From positions 1 to 64,000 of IMG/VR virus record IMGVR_UViG_3300026076_000113: DNA of 64,000 nt. One strand, given 5' to 3'. Positions 25,687-34,400 of the stretch are shown here, one piece after another; the stretch's first letter is position 1, and each line of letters begins with the position of its first letter. The DNA comes from a virus. The position numbers and the translations under genes are program-made. The notes beneath the pieces are model-generated. The model had not been told where the DNA came from. It ran no database searches and saw only the letters and a list, made by a program, of their open reading frames with translations.

Positions 25687-26880
25687 TTAACCTTTACCTT
25701 TTAGTACATCAGCAAACCCAGAAGGAACTTTACTTAAAGGTTTGATATCTCCTTGATCAGCCATTAATGCTGGTATTAGATTTGGATTGTTAGACTTGGT
25801 TTGTTTACCACCACCTAGTTGTGGCATAGGCATTCCTTTACCCGAAGCCATTTGTTTTTTGTATTCTTCCTCCATTGCTAGAGTTTGATCAACTGACATT
25901 TGCATTTCATCAGGCAGTCTGATAACTTGATCAGAAGCTTTATAATACTTCTTCATTAGTTTATCAACTTCTTGCATGATAACAGATTCAACCTTATCAT
26001 TCATTGCCATGATACGGTCATTGATTCGGTTGGTGTATTCATCAATAGTAATACGAATAGGATCGTATACTCTCATACCTTCACCCATATCAAGAACACT
26101 AAACTTCTTGTCATCTGGGTAACTGATATTTTCTTTGAATGTAGACCCAACAACTACAACTGCTGGTTTGCCAAATGCTTTAGCAATATGTTGTCCTACA
26201 GAATCACATCCTAAGAATAGATCTGCTGCTTTGATAGCACCAGCAAGTTCCCTTAAAGGTCGTTGTTGTGGATGTGATACAGTATCAGTAAATCCTTCCT
26301 TCTCAAAATCAATTGTTAATTCTGATAGAAGAATAACAGAATATTTTTTCTGTAACTTCTTAATGATACTAATAACATTATTAAATTCGAAACTTCTACC
26401 AGAAGTATCCATGATAATATTACCAGCAGTCTGAACTCCTCTACCAAATGGTTGGAAGACTATGGTTTTCTTTTTCTTAGTTCTTTGACGAACCTCCTCT
26501 ACAATAAAAATTCCAGTGGTTTCTTCTTCTCTAGAAAGTTTAATTGTTGGTGCAGGAAGATCTCTTGGTTCTTTCAAACCATTGATCTCAATATCAAATG
26601 CTTGAGAGAGGTTGCATTTTTGATTATAGTAATGCCAGATTCTATATGGTTCTGGTGTAACTATATCTGTGTGTTTAATCTTGTCTTCGAAAAGATCTTT
26701 ATGCCAGTGATCGTAGCATTTCCTATGTAGAGTAGGGTGACCTTTATAGAAATCTGTACCACCTTCGCAGACAATTACAAAGTCTTCGTCTGGATGGTCT
26801 TCCGCATATTTTTCAAATGCAGGGATAGAGCATAGTACACGTCCAGCTCCACCGTTAATAAAAAACGATTTGGGTCTCAT
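25687..26880 (-). CDS. GT9-like heptosyltransferase
   Basis: A 397-residue glycosyltransferase of the GT-B fold, resembling ADP-heptose:LPS heptosyltransferases (GT9). The N-terminal domain begins FFINGGAGRVLCSIPAFEKY, like the G.GD.l...p.. start of this family. The C-terminal nucleotide-binding domain has AADLFLGCDSVGQHIAKAF at residues 218-236 and GKPAVVVVGSTFKE, matching the usual D[ST]G..H.A.A..kP...LFG.T pattern with Asp226 and His231. After about residue 310 there is an extra Met/Lys/Gly-rich tail of 85 residues not normal for GT9. It is the first gene of the sugar operon, 48 bases behind a late promoter. Donor ADP-heptose is inferred from the neighbours. Confidence 0.82.
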   Translation of the reverse strand: MRPKSFFINGGAGRVLCSIPAFEKYAEDHPDEDFVIVCEGGTDFYKGHPTLHRKCYDHWHKDLFEDKIKHTDIVTPEPYRIWHYYNQKCNLSQAFDIEINGLKEPRDLPAPTIKLSREEETTGIFIVEEVRQRTKKKKTIVFQPFGRGVQTAGNIIMDTSGRSFEFNNVISIIKKLQKKYSVILLSELTIDFEKEGFTDTVSHPQQRPLRELAGAIKAADLFLGCDSVGQHIAKAFGKPAVVVVGSTFKENISYPDDKKFSVLDMGEGMRVYDPIRITIDEYTNRINDRIMAMNDKVESVIMQEVDKLMKKYYKASDQVIRLPDEMQMSVDQTLAMEEEYKKQMASGKGMPMPQLGGGKQTKSNNPNLIPALMADQGDIKPLSKVPSGFADVLKGKG

Positions 26881-26927
26881 AATATTTTAATATAGAATGA
26901 TATAGAAGATTTATTCAACTTCGCTAC

Positions 26928-26935
26928 TATTTATA
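26928..26935 (-). promoter_or_regulatory. Late promoter octamer of the sugar operon
   Basis: The minus strand reads TATAAATA, 48 bases before the heptosyltransferase start and just behind a rho-independent terminator. It would start the transcript of the whole sugar island as a late unit. Confidence 0.7.
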
Positions 26936-26940
26936 CGCAT

Positions 26941-26968
26941 AAAAAAGGACGGATATTACTCCGTCCTT
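26941..26968 (-). terminator. Rho-independent terminator after the 275-residue gene
   Basis: On the minus strand a perfect 9-base-pair stem (AAGGACGGA with TCCGTCCTT, plus-strand positions 26945-26953 and 26960-26968) with a six-base loop is followed by six T residues. It ends the transcript of the gene at 26991-27818, 22 bases after its stop. Confidence 0.9.
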
Positions 26969-26990
26969 CCGATCCATCTCGAACTTTGTT

Positions 26991-27818
26991 TTACCAACCG
27001 TCAACTGATTTTACTGCTTCAGGTGAAGGTGTATCAGAGGACTTGGTTAATCCTGTTGCTGCATCGATCAACTCATCGTAGTCACTAACACGATAATCAT
27101 ATCCATCGATCCAAGGAGTACGAGGATCATCAGGGAATGGAATCATGTGTGGTCCCCAACCATCAGCAGCAGGGAACTTGGTATAAAGACCGTTGAGTTC
27201 TCCAATGAATGCTTGGAGAGCAGCTCTTTGCTGATCAGTAAGGTTACCCTGACCACCATTCTCAGTTGCTTCTGCATCTAAGTTTGCTTGTGCGTCTGCT
27301 ACTAGACCATCACGTGCTGCTATATGCTGCTCCATTGTGATCCAAGGTTTGAACCAAGGAAGAGGAGACTTCCATGCACCACCAGCAACGTCATACTCGA
27401 TCTCATCACCAGCATAGGCATGATCAGGTGAAACAGGATCTGGACGCTCATAGTATACGGTATCGTCACCAGAAATCTTATATTCTTTCTGAGTATAACC
27501 AGATGCTTTACCTGTATCTTTAGGGAACAGGATAGCACCAATGATTGCTTCCTCATCAGTAGGAGAGTTCATGTCGATCTGAACTGCAATCTGGTCAATA
27601 CCAGCACGTACGTTAGCATGCTCAATATCGTCTGTATTAGGTTGTCTATTGAAACCTATACATGATTGAGAGATTTGAAGTTTGCCACTTGCTTTGTCTA
27701 CAAAAACAAAGAGCCATCGTGGTCCTTCATAAGTCCAACTAGAAGTCAGTCCATCGTTGTCTGTCTGAGCCAAATAGTCATCAGGCAACTTATATGTAAA
27801 TGTTTTTGAAAAAGCCAT
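26991..27818 (-). CDS. Structural protein of unknown function, 275 residues
   Basis: A 275-residue acidic soluble protein. The N-terminal part (FTYKLPDDYLAQTDNDG and GPRWLFVFVDKASGKLQIS) looks beta-rich; the middle has an EQHIAARDGLVADAQANLDAEA helix at about residues 166-195 and a second helix QRAALQAFIGELNGLY. Many aromatic and Pro residues follow (GWGPHMIPFPDDPRTPWIDGYDY). I cannot assign a family; similar proteins occur beside fibre genes in marine T4-like phages. It has its own late promoter 24 bases upstream and a strong terminator downstream, so it is transcribed as a single late gene or the end of the fibre unit. A tail chaperone role is possible. Confidence 0.8.
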   Translation of the reverse strand: MAFSKTFTYKLPDDYLAQTDNDGLTSSWTYEGPRWLFVFVDKASGKLQISQSCIGFNRQPNTDDIEHANVRAGIDQIAVQIDMNSPTDEEAIIGAILFPKDTGKASGYTQKEYKISGDDTVYYERPDPVSPDHAYAGDEIEYDVAGGAWKSPLPWFKPWITMEQHIAARDGLVADAQANLDAEATENGGQGNLTDQQRAALQAFIGELNGLYTKFPAADGWGPHMIPFPDDPRTPWIDGYDYRVSDYDELIDAATGLTKSSDTPSPEAVKSVDGW

Positions 27819-27841
27819 AACCTTTGATACCTATACCTTGT

Positions 27842-27849
27842 TATTTATA
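27842..27849 (-). promoter_or_regulatory. Late promoter octamer before the 275-residue gene
   Basis: The minus strand reads TATAAATA, exact, 24 bases before the start codon, in the 52-base gap after the first cysteine-rich gene. Confidence 0.7.
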
Positions 27850-27870
27850 CAATTGAATTAGTTTTCTACT

Positions 27871-28767
27871 TTACGGATCAGCGATCTTGTAGTTAATGCG
27901 AACCATACCAGCAGTACCGTTCTGTCCATGACAGCATCCACCACCACAAGTCCAACCAGAAGGACCACCAACTCCAGGAACATAGTTATGTTCTGAGAAG
28001 GATCCACCCCAACCTAATTGAGCAGTTGACCAGTGAAGTAAGCAATAACCACATCCACTGTTTTCGCACTGAACACCAGTCATCCATCCACCCTTGCCGT
28101 TAACAAGACCAGCAGGATAAGGAACATGTTGCTTATTATAGCAATGCTGATTGTAGCAGAACATATAAGCAGCACCAGGAACACCTTTTGCTCCACCGTC
28201 TGCACCATAGAATTCAGCACAGCATCCATAAGGACAACTAGAGAGACACATTGCTCTCCATGTGCAGCAACATAAGAAGCAGCAAGAACATCCAGCACCA
28301 CCACCTTTAGCACAGAAGTTACTTAAACCATAACCTGTGACATAGGATGGGTTACCCATCTGTCCACACTGACTACCTTGTCTACCACAACCAGGAGTTC
28401 CAATATGAATATCATAAACACAACCAGCTAGAGAAGCACCTGTAAGACGTTTCCATGCATATGCACCAGCACCAGCAGGAATACCTCTAGAGCAGCAGCA
28501 AGATGAACCACCGCCTCCACCAGCACCCCAGACTTCAAAGATAACATCACAAACATTATCAGGAATACACCACTGAGGATACCTATAGTAGTTGTAACTT
28601 GTAGAGTGATCTTGACAAGTAGAACCACAATGAGGTGTAAAGTACTGAGTACAATACCCAGCAGCAGGTAACCTTGCTAGTTTTGTCGTCGCATCAGGAT
28701 CAGATAACCCCGATAGCGAATCTGTTGTAACGAATCCTAATAGATCTCGTAAATTAGTATTTGGCAT
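27871..28767 (-). CDS. Cysteine/glycine-rich fibre-tip-like protein, paralogue 1
   Basis: A 298-residue protein with about 30 cysteines (10%) and very many glycines. It shares an architecture with the two genes upstream: N-terminal NLRDLLG; WCIP then FEVWGAGGGGGSSCCC at residues 77-92; GLSNFCAKGGGAGCSCC in the middle; PYPAGLVNGKGGWMT; and a C-terminal TCGGGCCHG...MVRINY. The F.(V/L)WG.GGGGG plus G.(V/I)RI.Y pattern is that of glycine-rich receptor-binding domains at phage fibre tips. The cysteines could bind metal or form disulfides after release. Start is supported by an AGGA ribosome site. Function as adhesin is inference. Confidence 0.85.
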   Translation of the reverse strand: MPNTNLRDLLGFVTTDSLSGLSDPDATTKLARLPAAGYCTQYFTPHCGSTCQDHSTSYNYYRYPQWCIPDNVCDVIFEVWGAGGGGGSSCCCSRGIPAGAGAYAWKRLTGASLAGCVYDIHIGTPGCGRQGSQCGQMGNPSYVTGYGLSNFCAKGGGAGCSCCFLCCCTWRAMCLSSCPYGCCAEFYGADGGAKGVPGAAYMFCYNQHCYNKQHVPYPAGLVNGKGGWMTGVQCENSGCGYCLLHWSTAQLGWGGSFSEHNYVPGVGGPSGWTCGGGCCHGQNGTAGMVRINYKIADP

Positions 28768-28790
28768 CTCTAGTTCCTAGTCCTCAGTAT

Positions 28791-29732
28791 TTAGTTAAAG
28801 TAGAACCACGCACAGTCATCGTTGGATGTATCCGACTTCAACCAGCATGAGCAGTATGTAAGTCTGATTAGACCACCGCCTCCACGCCATCCGTAGCAGC
28901 ATCCACCGCCACATGCAGTAGCAGAAGGAGAACCAACTCCAGGAAGTCCTGGACCTCCATTACAGTTGATGTTGTACGCCCAAGGAGTGTTTCCTGTGCA
29001 GTACATATATTCATGGATACATGCATTACCATGATAGTTTTGAGTGATCCATCCACCTTTCTCATTAATAAGACCAGCAGGATAGGCCATTGCACCCTTA
29101 GCCCAACAGTTGTTTTGGTTACAAGAGTTATAGAAGAAACCTGGTCTTCCTTTAATCATCTCATCTCCACCATAGGAGCATGCTCCATCACAGTGTAGAT
29201 ACCATCCACCACATCCTCCCCAAGAGACTTTATCCTTACATCTGTAAGTTGAATCCCAGAAAGCCCAGCAACATGTTTTGCCAGGTAGTCCACCATCAGC
29301 ACAGAGGTTACTTAAGTTGCAACCACCGACCCATGTCTTACATCCTCTAATACCGCAGCAGCAGCGTGAGCAGCATGTAGGAGAAGCAACACAGAGTTGG
29401 TAACACCAACCACCTTGTACCAGTGGGTATTCAAGAGTTTTTCTGACATATCCACCAGCACCACCAGGCATACCCTGTTGACAGCAACAAGCACCACCGC
29501 CTGAACCGCCTCCACCCCATAACTCGAAAGTTAATTGAGTAGTACCACAAGGAACGCACCAGTACTGAATACAATAGTTTCTGTAATTATTATCACAGTT
29601 ACCTTGGTTACAGTAAGGGTGGAACATGAAGACCCTTCCTTCATGGTTCCTTTCTAAAGCAGATGAAGCTGCTATAGTTTCATCTATAGTTGAAGCGAAC
29701 TCTCTTCCTAATAGTTCTCTGAGATTTGCCAT
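28791..29732 (-). CDS. Cysteine/glycine-rich fibre-tip-like protein, paralogue 2
   Basis: A 313-residue member of the tandem family with about 35 cysteines (11%). Seen in order: NLRELLG, YWCVPCG, FELWGGGGSGGGACCC at residues 69-84, SPTCCSRCCCGIRGC near 117-131, NLSNLCADGGLPGKTCC, AYPAGLINEKGGWIT, and ACGGGCCYGWRGGGGLIRLTY. It differs from paralogue 1 in a C-terminal extension rich in Ser and Asp with four further aromatic residues. No signal peptide or catalytic motif is visible. It lies 23 bases upstream of paralogue 1 (in transcription order before it) and five bases after paralogue 3, so the three are probably translated from one message. Confidence 0.85.
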   Translation of the reverse strand: MANLRELLGREFASTIDETIAASSALERNHEGRVFMFHPYCNQGNCDNNYRNYCIQYWCVPCGTTQLTFELWGGGGSGGGACCCQQGMPGGAGGYVRKTLEYPLVQGGWCYQLCVASPTCCSRCCCGIRGCKTWVGGCNLSNLCADGGLPGKTCCWAFWDSTYRCKDKVSWGGCGGWYLHCDGACSYGGDEMIKGRPGFFYNSCNQNNCWAKGAMAYPAGLINEKGGWITQNYHGNACIHEYMYCTGNTPWAYNINCNGGPGLPGVGSPSATACGGGCCYGWRGGGGLIRLTYCSCWLKSDTSNDDCAWFYFN

Positions 29733-29737
29733 CGATT

Positions 29738-30664
29738 TTAACCCTTACAGAATATAGTGACTCTGACAAGACCGTGAGCACCCTCAGAGGAGCAGCAGCA
29801 ACCGCCACCAAACACCTGAGCAGACACACCACCCGATCCTACTGGACCGTTTCTCCAGCAGTCGCCAGAAAGACCACCGTTGTTTCCACTTAACCATAAT
29901 GTAGCTCGTCTTCCACAAGATGCCATATCAGGCTTTCTCATAGAGTGATGAACACCATATCGAGCACCGTACATAGGTGCTGTAGGATGATAGTCCTTCT
30001 TCATGCACCAGTTACCGCAACCAGGGTTGCAATCATAATGAATGTATGGTGAAAGACCGTTCCAATACCATTTACCAGCAGCTTCGCAAGAATCCATACA
30101 ATCACTACTTTCTAGTGTGTAATGTTCTGTTTGCTGTCTGCAACATGCAGGACCACACTGGTGTATCCTTGTCCTACAAGCGAAGTATGAATCTACCCAG
30201 TGGCAACAGTTCCATCCGTGACAACCACCACAAGCACAGAAGTCGCTTAAACCTGGACCAGAAACATATGACTTACAACCGTCGTAACCACCTCTGGATG
30301 GGTGTCTACATGTACCACCTGCGACACATATATCGTAACAACAGTTATCTAATTGGGAAACTCCTTGAACAGCAGCACAGACAGTACATGATTGATACTG
30401 ACCTGAGAAACCATTCCAAGCGATAGTACAGCAGCAAGTACCAGATCCACCGCCGCCTCCTCCCCAGAGTTCGAACTTGACTTTACAAACGCAGCAATTA
30501 GGAACGCACCACCTTATACGTTGCCAGTCATAGTTGTAAGAACTACCATGTTCCCAACAGTGACTACCCCTATAGTATAGTTGATGTTGACCCCCACCCA
30601 TATATGTTTGTATGGGTACTACATTAGCGTCAGGTACATCTAATAAATCTCGTAAACTTGACAT
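29738..30664 (-). CDS. Cysteine/glycine-rich fibre-tip-like protein, paralogue 3
   Basis: A 308-residue family member with about 35 cysteines, including CC pairs and CCC runs. Seen: SLRDLLD, RWCVPNCCVCKVKFELWGG at residues 51-69, GGGGSGTCCC, GLSDFCACGGCHGWNCC, and a C-terminal FGGGCCCSSEGAHGLVRVT. It lacks the PAGL.N.KGGW block found in the other two but has MASCGRRATLWLSGNNGGLSG in its place, so it is the most divergent copy. His and Trp are also frequent, which would suit metal binding as well as receptor contact. First of the three in transcription order. Confidence 0.85.
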   Translation of the reverse strand: MSSLRDLLDVPDANVVPIQTYMGGGQHQLYYRGSHCWEHGSSYNYDWQRIRWCVPNCCVCKVKFELWGGGGGGSGTCCCTIAWNGFSGQYQSCTVCAAVQGVSQLDNCCYDICVAGGTCRHPSRGGYDGCKSYVSGPGLSDFCACGGCHGWNCCHWVDSYFACRTRIHQCGPACCRQQTEHYTLESSDCMDSCEAAGKWYWNGLSPYIHYDCNPGCGNWCMKKDYHPTAPMYGARYGVHHSMRKPDMASCGRRATLWLSGNNGGLSGDCWRNGPVGSGGVSAQVFGGGCCCSSEGAHGLVRVTIFCKG

Positions 30665-30685
30665 TTGACTACCTTAGTATTTCAT

Positions 30686-31009
30686 TTAGTTGGATAGTAT
30701 GGACCATCCGTATGCAGAACCCGTATAGATGAGCTCAAGAGAAGCATTTTTAATATCAAAATCAAGATCTTCTGCTAGATTAGCAATCTTGTGTCCATTA
30801 CGAGCAACAGTGACCTTGTTTGTATCACAGTTACCAGCAGCATCAATTAAATTGATCCTGTCTCCTATCTTGCCATTGGCAGGTAGTGTAATTGTGAAAG
30901 CAGATCCTGTTGTGTCAAGTAGCAAAATTTGCCCACTCAAAATAGAATGAGCAGAGGTAACTGCTACAGTTTCCCTTGTGTCAGATACTGGTGTTAGGTT
31001 GCGTCCCAT
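30686..31009 (-). CDS. Small beta-rich virion protein, 107 residues
   Basis: A 107-residue protein with sequence TAHSILSGQILLLDTTGSAF-like segments, then FTITLPANGKIGDRINLIDAAGNC at about residues 38-61 and KVTVARNGHKIANLAEDLDFD. The pattern TITLPA....GD.I.I.D..G......(V/I)TV..NG..I is common as a C-terminal domain of phage fibres and tail proteins. Here it stands alone as a gene, possibly a trimerising cap or base for the cysteine-rich fibre tips that follow. A late promoter-like octamer is 25 bases upstream. Confidence 0.78.
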   Translation of the reverse strand: MGRNLTPVSDTRETVAVTSAHSILSGQILLLDTTGSAFTITLPANGKIGDRINLIDAAGNCDTNKVTVARNGHKIANLAEDLDFDIKNASLELIYTGSAYGWSILSN

Positions 31010-31033
31010 TGTTCTAAAATCTCCTTGTAATTA

Positions 31034-31041
31034 TATTTATT
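31034..31041 (-). promoter_or_regulatory. Late promoter-like octamer before the 107-residue gene
   Basis: The minus strand reads AATAAATA, one mismatch from the late consensus, 25 bases before the start at 31009. It would serve the small beta-rich gene and the three cysteine-rich genes. Confidence 0.5.
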
Positions 31042-31051
31042 AATACGTTGA

Positions 31052-31375
31052 TTAAGCAGTTGATTCTTCAACGCCATAAGCGGAGATGCTTACGCCAGTT
31101 GTATCTGAGAATGCTACAAGTTTTTTACCTGTTTGCATAGCGAAACCAGTTCTTTCAAGAACTCCGTATCCTCCAATCTCAGCATTGTATTCTACGTACT
31201 CAGCAGCAGTAGGTGTATCAGCAGCAGCAATTGCTACTCGTACATCAACGGCCGTTGCGTTGGTGTTAACAATGTTGAAGTTGCAATATGCCACAGTACT
31301 TGCTGGTACTGTGTATATTGTTGTTAATGTGTTTGCGGCTAGGGATTGTTGAGTCCCCAATACTCCAGATGCCAT
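31052..31375 (-). CDS. Small Ig-like/beta virion protein, 107 residues
   Basis: A 107-residue protein with beta pattern: LAANTLTTIYTVPASTVAYCNFNIVNTNATAVDVRVAIA over residues 12-50, then a second half ending in GKKLVAFSDTTGVSISAYGVEE. This resembles the N-terminal halves of the 376-residue protein at 17224-18354 (both have YTVP followed by N-x-V-R-V/I strands and end in a S...A.YG strand), so both may come from the same fold family. Likely a small decoration or fibre attachment protein. GGAG ribosome site and a perfect late promoter precede it. Confidence 0.78.
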   Translation of the reverse strand: MASGVLGTQQSLAANTLTTIYTVPASTVAYCNFNIVNTNATAVDVRVAIAAADTPTAAEYVEYNAEIGGYGVLERTGFAMQTGKKLVAFSDTTGVSISAYGVEESTA

Positions 31376-31413
31376 TTTCTATTCTCCGAAATGCAGATGT
31401 AGTGGTTGTATGA

Positions 31414-31421
31414 TATTTATA
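31414..31421 (-). promoter_or_regulatory. Late promoter octamer before the small beta gene
   Basis: The minus strand reads TATAAATA, exact, 39 bases before the 31375 start, between this gene and the stop of the 1364-residue fibre. Confidence 0.68.
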
Positions 31422-31431
31422 TAGTGGGGGA

Positions 31432-34400
31432 TCAAACTGACCCTGCCCAGAAGACGTATCCTTTAGTTGTACGTGTACTATCAATGTATGTCTTAACAGC
31501 ACGTTGAGTAGGAACTTTTTGGTTTGAGTTAGCAGAAAGAGTAACGTCAGAAGAGAATTCTGTGATACTTTCTCCTAACTGAGCACCAATAGAACCCAGT
31601 CTCAAGGATGATAGACCCGAAAGGTCAAAGGAGGATGCGTTCAATGTAGTTGAACCAGTTGCCTGGTTGACCTTGAAGTAACGTCCAACTGTGAAGTTAC
31701 CGTCTTGGTCTGTTGATACAAAGAATACACGTCCTGGGAAGTCTTCAGTAACTTCGTTGCCTGGTGCTGGATCCACTAATGGATCTCCAGGCCAGTTGGT
31801 GTTTAGTTTGTTTCCTGTACCTAAGTCTAGGAAGTCATGACCAGTTAGACGAACCTGACTGTAACCATATCTGATTTTATAGTCTTGTCCATCGAAGGTT
31901 CTTGTAGGTTTCTCAGCAGCAAGAACAACTAGTGCAGTACCAGTTGTATCTGTCTGTGCGTTTGTCACCTGCATGAACTCATTATCAATCTTGATGTAGT
32001 CGTTGATATTGAAACCAGAAGCATCAGTAATACGGACATCTGATTGAGAGTTATTAATATCTCTCAAAGTATCTGTCTGATCGACAACCTTGATTTCAAG
32101 AGCACGAACTGAATCGCCACTGGTATGAGCAGTAGCATTTGTGCCTTCAACTCCACGAGTAACATCCATAGATGTTGCTGTTGGGAATGAAGTAATTGCC
32201 ATCATCTCATCATTGATGATTAGATATGCTCCGATTGAGAATCCACTAATTGTGTTAACGTAGATTGTAGTATCAGCAGCACTGTTGACAGCAGAACTCA
32301 AGTTAGTTGCTCCACCATACTGATATCTGGTAATTAATTCCAAACCATCATGTGCAGCAGCAGCACTACCTAGTAGTCCTCTAGTTACAGTCAAGTTACC
32401 TCTTCCAGCAGGAGCTGTGTATGAAGAGTTAGCAATAACGAATGTGAATGGTTCTTCACCAAGTCCACCAGCACCTGTAACGAATTCCATTGAACCACCT
32501 GGAACAGGAGCAGATCCTCTACCAGTTATGGCAAGTACGAATCCATTCTGACCACCAAGTGCATCACTGTTGTTGAGTAGTTGTCCTTGAACTCCAGAAG
32601 TTTGTCCATCAATTACTTCATTCTGTACAAAACTTCCTTTGAAAGGTCTGAAGAGTATCTTAGATACACCAGCCTGTACAGAGATAATTTCTCCAACAGC
32701 ACCAGATGTCAATCCGATAACTCTCTCACCATTCAACCAAATTCCATCGGTTGCTCCAGGTACAATGGTTGACTCATCATATTGAAGAGATAGACCATCG
32801 ATCTTACCATCAAGAGTTGTTTCTGTAGTGTCATAACCAGAAGAAACAATACCGTATGTACCCCAAGAACTGTTACCAGCAAGAGATCTGATTCTTCCAC
32901 CTCTGGTTGAAGCATAAGAAACGTGACAGTAGTATGTGAAGCATGATACAATCTCAGCACCAGCTTTATTTGTACACCAGAAACCAACTCCACCGTCTTC
33001 GTGGATTTGTGTCCAAGAGTCAAACACCATTGTTTTGTTTGATCTGTTATCAAACGTAACGGCGTTAGAAGCAGCAGATACAAATGTGTGTGCGTACTGA
33101 TCACCAACAGCAGCAACACCTACGTTAACTGTAATTGTTGATGTAGAAGCAGCAACAATTATAAGTTCCTTACCGAAGGCAGGGTCAGATACACGTGGAT
33201 ATGCATGGTTAGTAGCACCACCATCTTTAGTACAATTGAATGTAATAGATGCTTGTGATAATGTAATACTTGATCCAGTAGTCAATCCATGACCTGAACC
33301 AAGAGTAAGTTCCATGTCACCAGTAGAAGGATTATATGTAGCACCAGTTGGTGTAAACTGTGCTGTAGTATCCCACTTCTCATGAACATCACCATCAATA
33401 ACAGCACCAACTCCAGTTGCACCGAAGCAAGAACAGTTTGATACGTAAGGTGATCTCTTAATTGGTGAGTTAGGATCTAGACGTACATAAACACCACCGA
33501 TTGTAGCAGTGTTAAGATCTTTAGGATCAGAACCTGAAGGAACGAAACCATTCATTCCATCCATAACCATGTCCTTAAGCATAGTGGTGCTTCCTAGCAT
33601 CCACATAGTTAAATGCTCGTTCATGATTGGAGTAACACCACTGATAGCGATATCTGTAGCACCAGCTTCATATGTGTCTGAAGTTGTCCAAAGGTTAGCA
33701 TTAGCATCTCTAGTGACACTTCCTAATCCAGAAGTTAAACCAGTTGTTGCAACTGTAACCAATGTTTGAAGAGCAGCATCCTGTACAACGCAAGTTACGT
33801 TAGCACTAATGCTATTAATATCTGTAATAGTATTGTTAATAACCTGTGTCAATCCATGAGTACCAACAACAGTAACACTATCGTTATTGATAACGTCTTT
33901 TGCAATAGGAGTTAAGTATCCTAGAATAGAAACAACTTCTGCTTCGTTACCGTTCCAATAGTTAGCAGTAATCCAGTCATCAACTGTGTCATAAACACGG
34001 TCGTTACCACCATAACCTAAGTTAGCAGTGATATCCTGAATAAGAGTAGCAAGTTTGCTCTCAAATACAGAAGCATCTCCACCAGGAGGGTTAGTAATAG
34101 TAACACCACCAGCAGCAGCTTGTGCAAGAGTTTCCTTAACAACGAACTGTGTGTTAGATGTTAATAGGTTGTATGCGTCAGCAGTTTTGTTGTTAGCAAA
34201 TCCATCGGTCTGAACATAAATGTCAGAACCACCTTCTCTAACGTCAATAACTTCACCAGTCTTACTTCCATCACCAGATGTGATAGTAGAACCAAGAACT
34301 CTATACTGAGAGTCAGGTACTTGTGCAAGTGTAAGTTTAACAACACTTGAAGGTTCACCAGCTCTTGCTTGAATCTTAGAAGTTCTTAGGTTATCACCAA

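Noticed and set aside
30046-30426. Plus-strand 126-codon frame opposite the third cysteine-rich gene
   Set aside because: Composition is an antisense shadow of Cys/Gly/Trp codons; no ribosome site or known motif.
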